A stretch of 64,000 nucleotides of DNA from Phylloscopus collybita (lineage: Eukaryota > Chordata > Aves > Passeriformes > Phylloscopidae). Shown one piece after another: positions 1 to 12,800 of the stretch. The number at the start of each line of letters is the position of its first letter. Within the stretch, counting starts at the first letter, position 1. A program made the translations under genes and the position numbers. The stretch covers positions 6,576,001 through 6,640,000 of the forward strand of contig JAJNNQ010000029.1 of the NCBI GenBank assembly GCA_027886175.1, read 5' to 3'. Below the pieces are notes generated by a model. The model saw nothing but the letters and a program-made list of their open reading frames with translations, had not been told where the DNA came from and ran no database searches.

Positions 1-603
1 CCAGGAAGCAGTGCCTGCACTGGGTGAAACCACAAGAGTAACCTCTACTGCGTTACACTCCCCCTGGTTTCACCCTGACCCGAGCCCAAGCCAGCTGTTT
101 TATACTTTTTCTGGCAGGGCTTATGTGAGTCCGAGATTTCTATAAGTTCTTTTGTCCCTCAGCATCTCCATTGATGAAATTTCTAAAGCAGGGTCCAGTT
201 TCTGAATGGATTTCCTGGGTGCAGAAGGTTCCTGAGTACCTCTTAATGTCCCAGATATGATATCATCTCAGGGCCATTAGTCCTTATTGGGTGCGGAGCA
301 TCCTCATCCAGGTTGTTCTCCACCTTCCGTTGGAATTGTAATTTCTTTGTCCTCCTCTCCTGAGATGGGGAAGGTCCTTGTGAAATTTTCCCAGCCCTCT
401 ACCCTGCTGGGGAGGCTTTTTGGCTTTCTTAAAAAGGGTACACTTTAGATTCTGATTTATACTAACCACAACATTATAAAAATATAAACTATCATTCACT
501 ACAATAACAACATTATGAAAACATGAATTATCATTCACCACACTGAACAAAAATTTCAACAAGGAGAGTCACTTAAGAAAGTTTGAACAGTATTTTTCCT
601 TAG
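1..603. other. Unassigned stretch at window edge
   Basis: No gene recognised. The minus strand holds a 92-codon open frame (284-562) rich in K, R and Q near its end. I do not recognise it, and it could be the edge of an endogenous retrovirus interior or chance. A two-copy duplication lies at 463-541. The stretch abuts an LTR on its right. Confidence 0.4.
463..541. repeat. Two-copy ~40-bp tandem duplication
   Basis: Two adjacent diverged copies of an AT-rich ~40-bp unit, about 463-502 and 503-541. They share ACAACATTAT near the start and TATCATTCAC near the end. Seen by eye; no function inferred. Confidence 0.55.
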
Positions 604-870
604 TGACATAAGTGCCGGAGAAACCCCAGCTAGCACAGACTCACCTGGCACGGGCCATGTGGGGCCGCTCCCACGCCGATTTGGGCTCAGGTGGCGATTG
701 GAGCGGAGCTGTGGAGCTCTGCAGCAGCTAGGCTGCTCTCGAACAGCAGTAGATTGTGCAGCGCCATGGGTTGAGGCAAAGAACAGAGAGAGGGTCCCTC
801 AGGTGCATCTCAGAGGCATATTCCCCCAAGGGATGCCACCAAAAAAGCCAAATGCCCCATCCTTACAGTG

Positions 871-881
871 TTTTTATATAC
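871..881 (-). promoter_or_regulatory. LTR TATA box
   Basis: Minus-strand GTATATAAAAA in the middle of the 604-1273 LTR, with CCAAT-type sites upstream in the sense direction. Presumed core promoter of the element. Activity is unknown. Confidence 0.45.
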
Positions 882-1218
882 GGGGGAGGAACAGAAGGAA
901 GGTACAGTTTTCCAACCAATCAGGGACACAATGGGGAGGGGGGTGAGGAGGGACTTACAGTCTAACAGACCATAGGGAAGGCTAGGGGCATGGAAAGGGT
1001 CATGTGCACCAACGGGGTATCATGGAAAAGGGGGAAACCCAGGCGGGGCTTAGGAAGTTTAGGAAGTTTCCAACTTCCCTGGAAATAAGGGAAGGGATTA
1101 AGGATTGACATGATGTAATTGATGAATGACAGCTTGGCAAGGGAGGGGAAAACTTGAGGTAGAACCAAACTATCAGGGACAAACCAAACCAACAGGAACA
1201 AACCATTGGGATAAAAAC

Positions 1219-1262
1219 TTAACAATAACTTAACAATAATTTAACAATAACTTAACAATAAC
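1219..1262 (-). repeat. 11-bp tandem repeat, four copies, in LTR U3
   Basis: Four head-to-tail copies of TTAACAATAAC, with one substitution in copy two, sit about 12 bp inside the sense 5' end of the 604-1273 LTR. Such arrays in U3 can act as enhancer repeats; here that is inference only. Confidence 0.75.
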
Positions 1263-1273
1263 CCATCACAACA

Positions 1274-4200
1274 TCTTAGCACAAGATCTCAGAATTTAAT
1301 AGCTTGAGGTTTGTTTAGAAATTAAGACAGAGTTGCAGTCCTGATAAAGTTAGATCCTTTTAGTGAACTTAATAATATTATGCTTGACAGAGACAGGATA
1401 GAGTGTGGTTTTATTCCAACAATATCAGAACACACTATTTAAATCACATGTCATTGAGATACTTTCTTTCTAAAAATAAGAAGTCATATTTATTTTTTTT
1501 TAAAAAAGGTTAATTTGTTGACAGCAACTTTGTTTAATTGCTACTAATGCATTTTATGCTAATTAAGCATGCTTTCTCAACAATTCCAGAGGGGAAAAAT
1601 AAAGTCTTTAAGGTTCCTTCTAATCCAATGCCCTGGGGCTGTAGGCTTCTAATTCTTTCATTTTAATCTACCAATTAGATGCATTATATCAATAAATATG
1701 TCAGAAAGGATCTATCATTTCAGCAACCCTTCACCTGTCATTGCTTTAAATCCTATTAAAATACACAAGTCTGTATCTTTCCTTAAAAGCACCAAAAGGA
1801 TGAACTGACTAAAACATTATCGGCATTTTCCTGGTGATGAGACCTTAAAATCTCCAATCTCAGTTGTCCATGCATAACAGTAAATATAATATTGTGGAAG
1901 TACAGAGTTACTTCACTCAATAAATATGTTTTATCCCTTAGATATAATTTGCCATTTTTAACTTTCAGTCCTTCACTTTTAAACATTTATAATGGTCTTA
2001 AAATTTAGCTCTACTCAATTGTAAAAGAGTTCTCCTTGTATTTTTAGCTGCATCTCAGTTAATAATCTGCACAGACCCAGCCTATTAAAGTGATAGAAAA
2101 GAGCGCATTAGAATTTCCTTCTATGAATTTGTTGTTTATGGAAAAAGTTTTGACATCCTAAAATTGCAGTAGAGGTTCTGTATCTTTCTAAAATGGTGTG
2201 ATTCATTGACTAAGACTTTTATGGTGACTTAGTTTGCATAGAATTTAACTCTCTATATCACACAGTGTAGTTTTCCAGTACCAATACAATCTCTGAACAC
2301 AGTTAGAAATGAGAAGCAGCACCTCAATAGCCCAAGCAGAGCAAAGGTTATAGCGATTTTTTCCAACATATGACTTCAGTATGACTTGTGTGCTTTTTTT
2401 TATTTTGCCTCATAATTTATGACAACAAAAAAGTCATTTATTTCTTTCTTTTAATATTTTTCTTCGAGTCATTTCAGTATTAAAAAAATTGTTTGAAGAA
2501 TGGTGAGGAAAAATCTTATAATCAATAGTTCATCTACTTTTCACAATATTAAATGAAACAAAAAGCTCTTTTCACCTGAAAATAATAAATTTAGAAAAAT
2601 TGTGAAAGATAATTGTGATATTTTTGTGTCTATATTTTATACAGTATCAACTGGACTATACAAATAGATATACTCACATTATTCACCAAAATAATGTATT
2701 TTGTGCTTATAGTTTTCTGTAGAACTATCACATACCATAAGCAAAAATTCATACTCATCTCAAAAACCCTTAGTTTTTTTCTGATTTATCTGACAGTTTT
2801 TAAAAAAGATAAATTTGGTTGTTTTCATTTAAAGTGCATGTAAGTTATGAACATATGAAAATTCATTCATATTTATCTGTATTTTCATAGACGAGATTCT
2901 TCCCAAACTTAAGGTCTGAAATGCAGTCAAGAGAAATTAAATGCAAATCTAATTACATATGAATTGCCCCTTTTATAAAGCCTAAAGGCAAAAAAAGTTG
3001 CCTTTTTTAAGAAGCAGAGTCCAGTCTCTAATCAGGCTAGAAAAAAAGACAAGTCTAATATATGTTATACATAGACTGTAACACAATAGTACTAGCAATT
3101 TTTTGTCAGGCAATTAAATTTTATGTCAAGCTAATTCAATTTTTTTTCTGTGTTATTAAGTCCTACAAAAAAACCCCAAAATCTGTTCTCTTCAGTAAAT
3201 CACAAGTTTCACAAAGCATTCCCCTACTCAGACTCCTTGTTCTGATATTTTGATATATTAAACATCCAGCAAAATATTTCCAGGGTCATAAATCTAGAGT
3301 GATAAAATTAATCTTATTGCTCAAGAGGAATAAATATTTTATTGCAAGTTTATGAGCTTTTGTTCCCTTTTCACTTGCAAGTAGGTATTGTTTAGTGGTA
3401 CAAAGACATTTAGCTGCTAAAAAATGTATTAGAAACAGTACAGTAATAGAATTCATATCTACAAAGCTGTTCACTTCTCAGAATGAAAGTGCAAGAATAT
3501 CCAAGAATACAGTATTAAACTCTATTATTTTTCTTACATTTTAAACTCCAGGAATAATTTTTGCATCTATTAGTAATTTTACAATGCCTTTTTCTGAAAT
3601 TTTACCTGAAAAATAGCTGTGCAGTTTAATTTACCGCATTTAAATGAAATGTGCAAGTCTAGAAACTAGAAATTATCTAATTTTTCATTTTCTTTCCATT
3701 TTTTTCTTACAAATGCAAGGAAATTTTAGGATTGGAGATGTTCATTACACAATTATACCTTTATCTGTGGTGCTAAGCATTTGCAGAAATGATTCAGTCT
3801 ATACAAGTCTGCCACAACATACATGACATTCAAATCCATGTTGTCTGATATAGAATGAACACATCACTTGTCACAATTAAGAAATGGATTGGGGAGAAAG
3901 GAAGGTACAGGTAGGAATTTCCTACCTGTCTACATTGGACTAGAAACAAATGGAGAGAGATCACAGGGTTTACTGCTGCTATATATTATATAGAGAGAAT
4001 TACTTTCTTCAAAGTAGTGCTGCAAATAAGTAAAGTATGACAGTTCTCTGCTGTGGTAATGTGTTGCACAGCCATTCACAATATCTACAATGACGCTAAA
4101 AGCTTCATTACAATTTGGCAAATATTATGTGAATTTTGCAGAGACTGTGATTTTTCCAAGGCCCTGAAATGCAGAGTTGGTTAATCCAGTGATTTTGTGT

Positions 4201-4361
4201 ATTGTTAAAAATGTGCAGATAGACAAATGAAAATGGTAGTATGGCTAAATGTGAAGAGATAACCCATACTGTCTTAACAAAACATTATCACCAGAAAAAA
4301 TTATCTTCATCAGAAATGCACTATGAAGCATCATAGATCCAGAGCATTCCCAGTTTTGGGG
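1274..4361. other. Unassigned AT-rich sequence
   Basis: About 3.1 kb with no recognisable exon, RNA gene or repeat. Open frames are all under 70 codons with no family resemblance that I can see. Confidence 0.6.
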
Positions 4362-4432
4362 CTTTTTCTTTTTTTTTTTTTTTCTTTTTTTCTTTTTCTT
4401 TTTTTCTTTTTTTCTTTTTTTTTTTTCTTTTT
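4362..4432. repeat. T-rich pyrimidine tract
   Basis: Runs of T broken by single C over about 70 bp. The lysine-only frame on the opposite strand is an artefact of this tract. Confidence 0.9.
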
Positions 4433-5679
4433 GAGGCATAAGTTACTTTGTTGCTTTTTCTATGAAGACATGGTACTTTCTAATGAACAATGTTGATGTT
4501 TAAATTTGAAATACATGACGAATTTTCATTTTTTCATAGTTACTACATGGAATGCCAGGTTACTAATTCAGAGTTGCAATTGACAAAGCTTCAATCCAGG
4601 AAGGATGTACAACTACTAGTAAAAGCTTAAAACGAGTGTTAAATTTACAAAATATCAACAGAAGTATTCATAATTTTCATAATATTCATAATCTCATAAG
4701 TTTGTGGAGAAATATGGTCAAGTTTAGGAGGAAAAATGTTACCAGGATAGACTATGTTTCAATATTCAGACGAAGCACACACAGACACCTTAATTCAAAT
4801 GTATTTTATTGTCCACCAAAATGAAGAGGTGGAATACATACAAAAATTTTCTTTCAGTTGATTGGGCTAAATTGTACGCTCTCCACATTCAAATTCTATG
4901 TTAAATCCATACCAGGCACCTGACTCTGCTTTCCTGCTCTAGCAGTTTTCCAGGAAAGAGAAACTGAAGATGAGATTGTGCAGAGAGCAGAAAAATGTTG
5001 CAGGCCAGTAGTGAGCTCTTGAGCTCTGAAGAACAAACCAATAATATTCTGAAACAATAAAATTTGCAAGTTTACAGGCTTTTTAATGTTTAAGATTTAA
5101 ATATACTTTAGTGCAAGATTTTGATCAGACCTTACTAATCACCAATCAGGTATGCAGCCTAGGGCTTGAATACATCTTCTTTTTCTGTCCTGTAACAATG
5201 AATATATAGTCATACCATGAGACATGAAAGAAAAAAATAAACAACAAAACAAGTGCTAGAGTATCACCATGGATAAATGGGCTTAGTCCAGAGAAAGACT
5301 AACAAGAGGGTAATCTGGGGAGGAGTAGAAGCTAGTCTATTTGATGGATGCAAGTGTGTCTTTTTTACAGGGTAAAACTAATATAACAGACTGAGCTGCA
5401 TAGACACCAAACAGCTGAAAATAGGCTTAGGAAGCACCAGTGGATTTTTTGTTGATTCACTTGAACATGGAAACTACTGCAGAAAAAGAATGAACTGTGG
5501 TTAATGTTGGCCATACTGTACTCATCACACACCATAACCAATCACAAACATTTTTCTCAGCAGGGAGGCTAGATTTGGGCTATGCTTAGCACTCTGACTG
5601 CCACCAGATTTCTCAAAAAATTGATTTCCTGAACACTGCCCACTGCTAAATCCTGTGTAATAGTGTTACTTAAACTAGA
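4433..5679. other. Unassigned sequence
   Basis: No gene or repeat recognised. The last hundred bases may contain a very decayed upstream part of the CR1 that becomes readable near 5680. Confidence 0.5.
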
Positions 5680-5739
5680 TGTGATGTGGGAGTGGTATAT
5701 AATCAGGCTTGTCCAGGTCAAAGCCCTGTGGGCAATAAT

Positions 5740-6144
5740 CAGAGACTGAGGCAACAAAGGGAACCTTGTGGGTGGTGTCTGCTGCAGCCCCCTGATCAAG
5801 CAAGCCTATTGGTGAAGCCTGCTGACTCCAGCTGCAGGAGGCACTGCTCTCACTGGCTCTTGTCCTGCCAGGGGACTTTGACCACTGATCTCTGCTGGGA
5901 AAATAGTACAGAAAGTTGTAGGAGATCCAGGATACTCTTGGAATGCATGGAGGATAACTTCCTGACCCAGGTAATAGATAGCCCTATCAGAGGTGATCTG
6001 ATACTGGATCTCTTGGTCACCAGCATAAGGTGGGGACATCACCAGCTAATTGGGGACATCAAGATTGGAGACGGCCCAGGTTGCTGTGATCCTGCATTTG
6101 TTAAATTTACAATCCTGACCCTATATGGGTCAGATAAGGGGTAA
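5740..6144 (+). pseudogene. CR1 ORF2 endonuclease remnant
   Basis: Apurinic-type endonuclease domain of CR1 ORF2, which in live elements nicks target DNA. Recognisable pieces are a degraded counterpart of the catalytic GDFN-like segment near 5870-5885, LLECMEDNFLTQVI near 5937-5978, and a C-terminal stretch reading GDIKIGDGPGCCDP. The catalytic aspartate-asparagine pair is lost, so it is inactive. Confidence 0.75.
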
Positions 6145-6779
6145 AATCAGGTCCCTGAAATTTAGGAAAACAAACCTCCAACTCTTCAGGATAGATAGTC
6201 AACAGGATCCCCCAGGAGTCTGCCCTCACGGATAAGGGAGTAGAACAGGGCTGACAGATCTTTAGAGAAGTCTTTAATAGAGAATAAGAGCTAGGTATTC
6301 CCAAGAGCTAAAAATTGTGCAGGGAATGCAAGAGATAGGTGTGGCTGAGCAGGGAACAGCTGGTCAAAGTAAAGGGGAAGAAGCAGATGCACAGACAGTG
6401 GAAACAAGGACAGGTGACCTGGGAAGGGCATAGAGATGAAGTTGTTATGCAGGGATGGGGTGAGGAAGGCCAAGACCAAACTGGGACTGAACCTAGCAAG
6501 GGATGCAGAGAATAACAAGGGGTCTTCTACAGACATGTTAACCAGAAAAGGAAGGTCAAAGAAGGTGCACCCCCTGATAAACAATGCTGGAATACTGATA
6601 ACAATGGATGAGGAGAAAGCTGAAGTAGTTATTATCTTTTTGCCTCAGTCTCCAATGACAATCTGTCTTCCCACACCTCTCAAGTAAGTGGATGGAGACT
6701 GGGAAAGCAAAGTTGCTCCCACTGTAAGATAACATTCATGACTACCTAAAGATTCTGAGTGTACATAAATCAGAGGGAC

Positions 6780-7660
6780 CCCATGAAATGTATCCCAGAG
6801 TCCTGACAGAATTGTCTGACGTAGTTGCCAAGCTACTATCCATCCTATTTGAAAAGTTATGGCAGTCAGGTGAAGTCCAAGGGAACTGGAAAAGAGGAAA
6901 TATTGTACCCATCTTTATACAGGGTAGAAAGGAGAACCCTGGTAGCTACTACCCTGTCAGCCTCCCCTCTGTGCCTGGGATGATCCTGGAACAGATCCTC
7001 CTAGAAGCTGTGCTAAGGTAGAGGGAGAACAGAAAGATGATTCAAGACACTCAGCATGACTTCCCCACCAACACCTTTCTCTCCAAATTAGAGAAGGATT
7101 TGATGGGTGGATTGTTAGATGGATAAGTGGTTGGATGGTCTCATCTAGACGGTAGTGTTCAGTGGTGCAAAGTCCCGTGGATATCAGTGACAAATTGTGA
7201 CCCTCAGGCATCTGCATTGGGACCAGTGTTATTTAGTACATTTATCAATGACAGACAAGGGGAGCAAGTGCACCCTCTAGCAAATTTGCTGATGACATTG
7301 AGTGGTCCTATTGTCACACCTGAAGGACAGGATGCCATCCAGAGGGACCTGGAGAAGTTCTAGATGTGAGTCCATGGAAATCTCATGAGGTTTAAAAAGG
7401 TCAAGTGCAAGGTGCTGCACCTGAGTCAGAGCAATCCCCAGGACCAGCACAGGCTAGGGGATGAACAGATACAGAGCAGCCCTGGGGAGAAGGACTTGCA
7501 AGTGCTGTGGGTGAAAGGCTGGTCATAACCCAGCCATGCGCACTGGCAGCCCAGAAAGCCAAATATGTCCTGGGCTGCATCCAAAGCAATATGGCCAGCA
7601 GGGCAAGGCAGGGGATTCTGCCCCTCTGCTCTACTCCGTTGTCACCCCACCATTGACCTG
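6780..7660 (+). pseudogene. CR1 ORF2 reverse transcriptase remnant
   Basis: Fingers region visible at 6788-7021 (GNWKRGNIVPIF, then SLPSVPGMILEQILLEAVLR). Most of the palm is deleted between about 7060 and 7085. The next block carries ALGPVLFSTFIND (about 7214-7252). The catalytic FADD box survives at 7285-7296 but in a different frame from its neighbours. Frameshifts and stops make it nonfunctional. In live elements this enzyme copies CR1 RNA at the nicked target. Confidence 0.8.
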
Positions 7661-7817
7661 TTTTAGTGAGTTCAGAAGGGGGACATCAAGTTTTTAGAGG
7701 GATAGAGCACTGCTCTTATGAAGAAAGGCTAGGAGTATTATCATTGTTCAGCCTAGAAGAGAGAAAGCTTCAGGGTTACCAAATTGCAGCCTTCCAGTAA
7801 CTGAAGGGAGTCTACAA

Positions 7818-9550
7818 GATAAAAGGTCTTAGTGGCAGTGGTCCAATGTAGTCAATTTGTCAGGCCTCACCTTATCAGAACCCACCTACTGCCCTCTGTT
7901 CCAAGGAGAGTTCATTCATATGGCTGGCTTGATTGCAGCACATTCATGGGCAACTTGTGTCATAGTCTCCAGGGTAGGTAGGGCCCACCCCTCGACGAAA
8001 GCCCATCTGTATGTTGCACCCCTTCATAGGTGCCCTGAGGTTTCATGGCACCATCAAGCTATATAAATAGCTCACCTTTCACTTCTAGTCTAGGTCTACC
8101 TGAGATATTCTATTCTTAGCAGGCTTATCTACCTGTTTGTTGTTCTGTGTTTAGTGGCACAATTTTCAGGCGCATGAACATCTTCATGATTTATGTTCAG
8201 ACTCATGTTCTCTACCCATGCAGTGATTTCCTGACACATTGCAGCAGGCTAGATGTGTTTGCCCCTGTGTGGCCAGCTGGTCTTCTTGCATAGCTGCAGC
8301 TACCCTCACAAGGCATTGGCCCCATCCAGGAATAGATATAGGGTGTAGGTCACTCTTCTCATTCAGCAGTCTCTAGGGCTCTGAATGAGATGGCTCTCAC
8401 TTCTGCAAACTGACTTAAGTTGCCTTCCCCTTCAGCAGCCTCAAGAACTCGTCATGTGGGACTCCACAGAGAAGCTTTCCACCTCTGATCATTTCCTATC
8501 CCATGGCAGGATCCATCAGTAAATAGATCATGGCCTCTTTAATTTTCTGCTAACTCATTATATGATGTTGCTCCTTGGGTATAATTTACCTTCTCAGACA
8601 ATGATTCAAAATTTCTGGCTTCTGACCAGCCTGCAATTTCTTCTAGGATTCCTGGGAAAATGGGTTTTCCTACTGAGGCTCATTGTGTAGACAGTGTTAC
8701 CCATTTGTTCCATGTAGCGCTGATTGCACAATGAATTGAGGGGATGTTTCCTTTGAGCAACCCACTGTGAATTGCACAGGCACTCACAGTGCCAAGAGGA
8801 GACATGCTTCTGTCTCAACAATTTCTGAGGATCAAACCCCATCACAGGCTCCTAGTATCTTTTCTCACTTGGAATATAGTGGACTTTGGATCCTCGATGA
8901 CTCCTGGTCCAAAACTCTAATGGTCTACCTCAGGTTCTCCTAATGTTCTTTTTTCCTTTCTTTTCTTTTTTTTTTCTTTTTTTCTTTTTTTTTTTCTTTT
9001 TTTTTTTTTTCCAGAGGCTCCCAGTGAGATCTCACTCCTCAGAGGCAGTATAGAGTATACTTTCCACATCATGACCTGTTTGAATAGGGCCACAAAATCC
9101 TATGAGAAGCTGATTCCTTTTGATCTGCTCAAAGGCCTGTTGTTGTTCCAGTTGTTCCAGTGCCACAAGTCACTCGATAGATTGCGGGGGCACAAGCTGG
9201 TTATAGCCATTCAGAATGCATTCTCCAGAGCCCCACAAGACCTAAAAAAGCTTGCGTTTCCTTTTTGTTAGCTGTTGGAGACATAGTTGCTATTTTGTTA
9301 ACCACTTTTCTCCACATGGCCATTGTGGAAGGGACACTCTCTGGATCTTTACGGACCTTGTCACTTTTTAGATCACTGTAGATGATTTCCAGTACTTCTA
9401 ATTCTCTCAGGTACTGGATACATCCATCTGCAGTGATCCACTTCCCTGGAGAGTTCACAAGATCTTCCTTAAATGCATATCTTGCCCTCACACTAAAGAG
9501 AAGCCATCTCCAGAAGCTGCAAGTTGCTAATTCTTTCCAAGTCCTCTTCA
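7818..9550 (-). pseudogene. ERVL-like pol fragment inserted in CR1
   Basis: Read on the minus strand from 9551 downward, this resembles the class III (ERVL/foamy-related) pol of birds. First comes the reverse transcriptase to RNase H connection (9201-9551), with the motif ETQAFLGLVG. Next is the RNase H start, with FTDGSC encoded near 8500-8530. Last is a degraded zinc-binding N-terminal part of integrase, with HECAAIK near 7925-7948. Stops and shifts are frequent. A T-rich tract (8946-9010 on plus) interrupts it. No LTR, gag or integrase core is visible, so it is an internal fragment. Edges were set by where CR1 similarity stops and restarts. Confidence 0.7.
8946..9010. repeat. T-rich tract inside the pol fragment
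   Basis: About 65 bp of T runs with scattered C, ending at a short CC. It breaks the pol reading between the connection region and RNase H, so it was gained after or at decay. Confidence 0.85.
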
Positions 9551-9859
9551 AGAAAGATGGGAAGAGACTATTAGAAGACCATGTAAAGAGGACAAGGAGG
9601 AAATTACTTCAAGCTGAAAGAGGGTAGATTTAGACTAGATATTAGAAAGAAATTCTTTACTGTGGGAGTAATGAGGCAATGGCACAGGTTACCCAGAGAT
9701 GTTGTGGATGTCCTGTCTCTGGAAGTGTTCAAGGCCAGGTTGGATAGGGCTCTAGGCAACTTGGTCTAGTTGGAACTGGGGAAGAGGGGCAAAGGGGTTG
9801 GAACTAGATTGTCTTTAAGGTAGATGATCCTTAATCCCAGGCCATTTTGTGATTCTATG
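9551..9859 (+). mobile_element. CR1 LINE 3' end, resumed
   Basis: Continuation of the 5680-7817 CR1. It carries the typical end-region text (AAATTCTTTACTGTG, later GGTTGGAACTAGAT) and stops at TGTGATTCTATG, the CR1 3' terminal octamer type. CR1 tails end in these short repeats rather than poly(A). Confidence 0.85.
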
Positions 9860-12800
9860 TCTTTTAAATCTCAGTTATAGAAGTAGTGAGAAAACTTCAG
9901 TAATGCTTCTTTTTCCTGGTAGTCCCAAACATGCCTTTACCCTAGTCTATCTTCGCATTAATTTCTCCAGGCTTGAACCTCAATTATACTATGTATGACC
10001 ATTGAGAATCTACAGCAGCTGTCTTTTCAATGCATCTTTCAGCCTTCCTTTTCTTGGATGAATGTGGAAGTATTTTGGTTTTTATCATTTTTCCCTCTAC
10101 AGTTACAGTAAAATTCTTAAATGCAGAAGAATCAGGCATTTCAGAAAAAGAAGCGTACTGACCTTATAAGTAACCATTTATGATGGAAATGGCACAGAAG
10201 ATGGAAACTGGGAAAATATGTTGTGGAAAGCAATGGTGCAACCATGGCGTACATTTTATGGAGTGAAATAAAAGGATTAGAGCATAATTATGCTGCTGGT
10301 ATATAGCACATAAAGTCAAACCAAGTATTACTCTTCCTAGTTCTTTTAAGCCTGAAGATAAGAGAATTTGGCACCTTTTTGTTTTTCTTGTTTCTGAAAA
10401 ATAAGGGACAGTTCTTTTTCATCAGTAAACATAGCATCTTTTCCTAATGCATGTGACATATTTAACGGTTTAGAAAGTATGACCGAGGTAGTTACGTATT
10501 GATATTTTTCAGCAGATCAGAGTGATACTATCATTTATTATAAGTCTAATTCGTCATTTCTAGTCTGCAACTTCTTTAGTAATGAGAACACTAAGGAAAA
10601 CAAAGGTTTTCCTGTAGTGTTTATCTAACTACGTCAAATTAGAATATTGCCTGCAGTTGTCTTCAGTAAGTGTGTGAGTTAGCTTGACACTTTAACTTAT
10701 TCAATGACATGCTTTTAAAATCTAGGCAAGTTAATAAAAATGTCTTTTTCAAGAGTGTGTGTATTTTTTTAGTTATAGAACAATCCTCTTTTACACAGTT
10801 CAAAGAGGAAAGGCACACTTCTGTTTCATAATCTCAGCTCCTGTTAGTCCATGTGCCAGACAGCAGCAAGTGCAGTAAGACAGTTTGGGTTCTCAGCTGT
10901 CAAATCAGGCAAAATCCTTCAATGGCTACCATGTATGAGGTCAGGAATTAATACTTCCTTGAAATAAGTATTGAAATCTTTTTAGGGGTGTGTTTATCCT
11001 GGCTTTTTAAGGGAGTAGGCATGTTGGAAACATTTTTTGCAATATTTTTATATCTTGATTCATCTAGAAACTTCCAAATGCACCTGGATCTTCCCAAACA
11101 AGTAAAAGCATGAAGGAAACGAGGGCACCTAAACATTGAACTATGCGTTTTTTAAAAACTCTTCTTTATTGTCTTCCTGTGAAACACATTTTGAAGGCCT
11201 TCCAAAGAAAATGGAGACATCATTTCTGGTACACACACACTGGTACACACAGAGAGGAAGATTTAAACACTTATATTGACTCTCTTCCTTTTCTTCCCCT
11301 GTGCCCCAGGCTACTACCATGATAAAACATAATACAGGATTTTGAGTATTAAAGAAGGATTTTTTGGGGAACATGAATGGAGATTCTTCTGTGGAACAAG
11401 CTGTACAGCATTAAAAAATCTACAGGTTCTCAAAATGGAGTTTGTTGAAGTGGTGGAAGTGACCATTCTGTTAGTTTCTATCATACAGTAGATTGCATTG
11501 CACCTTATCAAACATTAAAGATGAGAAGACTTTTTCCAGAATATCAGCAGATGCAGAGAATATCATTGTTACATTAAAAAAAAAGAACATCTCTGGTGAA
11601 TTTTCTATAAATAACCTGCTGGTTACTGGCATTGTATCCATCAAAAAATTATTAGGAAAGTTTATGGCAACAAATCCTGTCATTAAAAAAGTCAGTATGT
11701 TTTCCATTTGAAACAATATTTCCTCAAAAACACATTTAAAGCATTTTTAAAACCCTCTCTGTAAGACGTAACATGTCCAGTATAAGTTTCACAGCAAATT
11801 TTGTAATAAACAGCAAAAATATCTTTTTAGATGAGCTGAGTTTGTCTTGTACATTCAACAATAATGGATTTAATGGCAACCAGGAACAATTTTTTTCATT
11901 AGGGAGATTAATGTTTTGATAGTAAATCTAGCTGTGTATTTCAGGTATATTTAAATCTGAAAAAAAAGCCCCAACCTTTTAAAATATTTTATTTGTCGAG
12001 GGAACTGCAGCATCACTGTTTAAAGAATCATCTTAATTTTATATTTTCATGAATTTTTTAATAGAGGTTTATATAACTCACTTTGAAAGAAGACTTTATA
12101 TAATTCACTCTGAAAGAGGACTTTCTTTACAAAATACTTCTATCAAGTGTCTATCCATTCACTGAAAATTCTTTTAATAAATAGAACTTAAGAAGGAATG
12201 TATAATCAGAAAGAGAATGAGTCAGGACTCTGTGAGGTATTTTTTCATCAGATACTCTTCTAGAATTTTTGTTAATTGGAGGAGTTATTCTCATCAGCTT
12301 TTCTTCTCTACAACGAAAGTGACATGGTGGACAGAGGGCACTTGAGATCTGAAAAACCAATTTCACGATTTTTAAGTGAAATGTAGAAATTGAACAAAAT
12401 ACTTTTTTCATTTAAAAACTGTTCATGAATGTTACAAGCAAAAGAATTTTTGCAACTTTGACCCTTGTCTGACGATGTTCTTTATCCTGTAACACACCAT
12501 TATTAGCATATATCCTAAAAATTTTCAAATGTACTTTAAGAACTAAAGAAAAGATTTAAAACCCATTGGAAAAGTATACCTGGACACAAAAGTACATCAG
12601 ATGTGTTTGCTTCTCCCAAAGTTCAGTATGAATGTTACTGACTTGCTGCAGAACCAAACTCAGTGCTACACGCCTCTGACTGGAGCTAAATGGCTTATCG
12701 AGTTCAAGCTTCCCTGTGACAACCAAAGGAGTGTGACACTGAGTGGGAAAAAAGCTGACATATGGTTCCACGAGAAACTATTCCACATGGAGAACATACA

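Larger units (their letters stand above)
604..1273 (-). mobile_element. Solo LTR of an endogenous retrovirus
   Basis: Read on the minus strand the segment starts TGTTGTGATGG and ends ATGTCA, so it has TG...CA ends. It carries an inverted CCAAT-type motif and a TATA box (871-881). Flanking hexamers CCTTAG (598-603) and TCTTAG (1274-1279) match at five of six positions and could be a TSD, as expected for ERVK-like integrations. No AATAAA is visible downstream of the TATA box, and no primer binding site follows the end, so it reads as a solo LTR. An alternative is a 5' LTR of a provirus running off the left edge. Family not assigned. Confidence 0.5.
5680..7817 (+). mobile_element. CR1 LINE, 5' part of split copy
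   Basis: A non-LTR retrotransposon remnant with endonuclease and reverse transcriptase pieces in the expected order on the plus strand. Endonuclease similarity runs about 5740-6150, a linker follows at 6170-6760, and reverse transcriptase runs 6780-7660. The copy is riddled with stops and frameshifts and lacks the 5' UTR and ORF1. Sequence at 7800-7817 matches the segment just before the normal CR1 tail, and that tail resumes at about 9551, so the two parts were once one copy. Dead element. Confidence 0.85.

Noticed and set aside
1..1273. Full provirus with its 5' LTR at 604-1273 and interior running off the left edge
   Set aside because: No TGG-type primer binding site follows the LTR end, no gag motif is recognisable at 1-603, and the candidate TSD hexamers favour a solo LTR. 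Not fully excluded.
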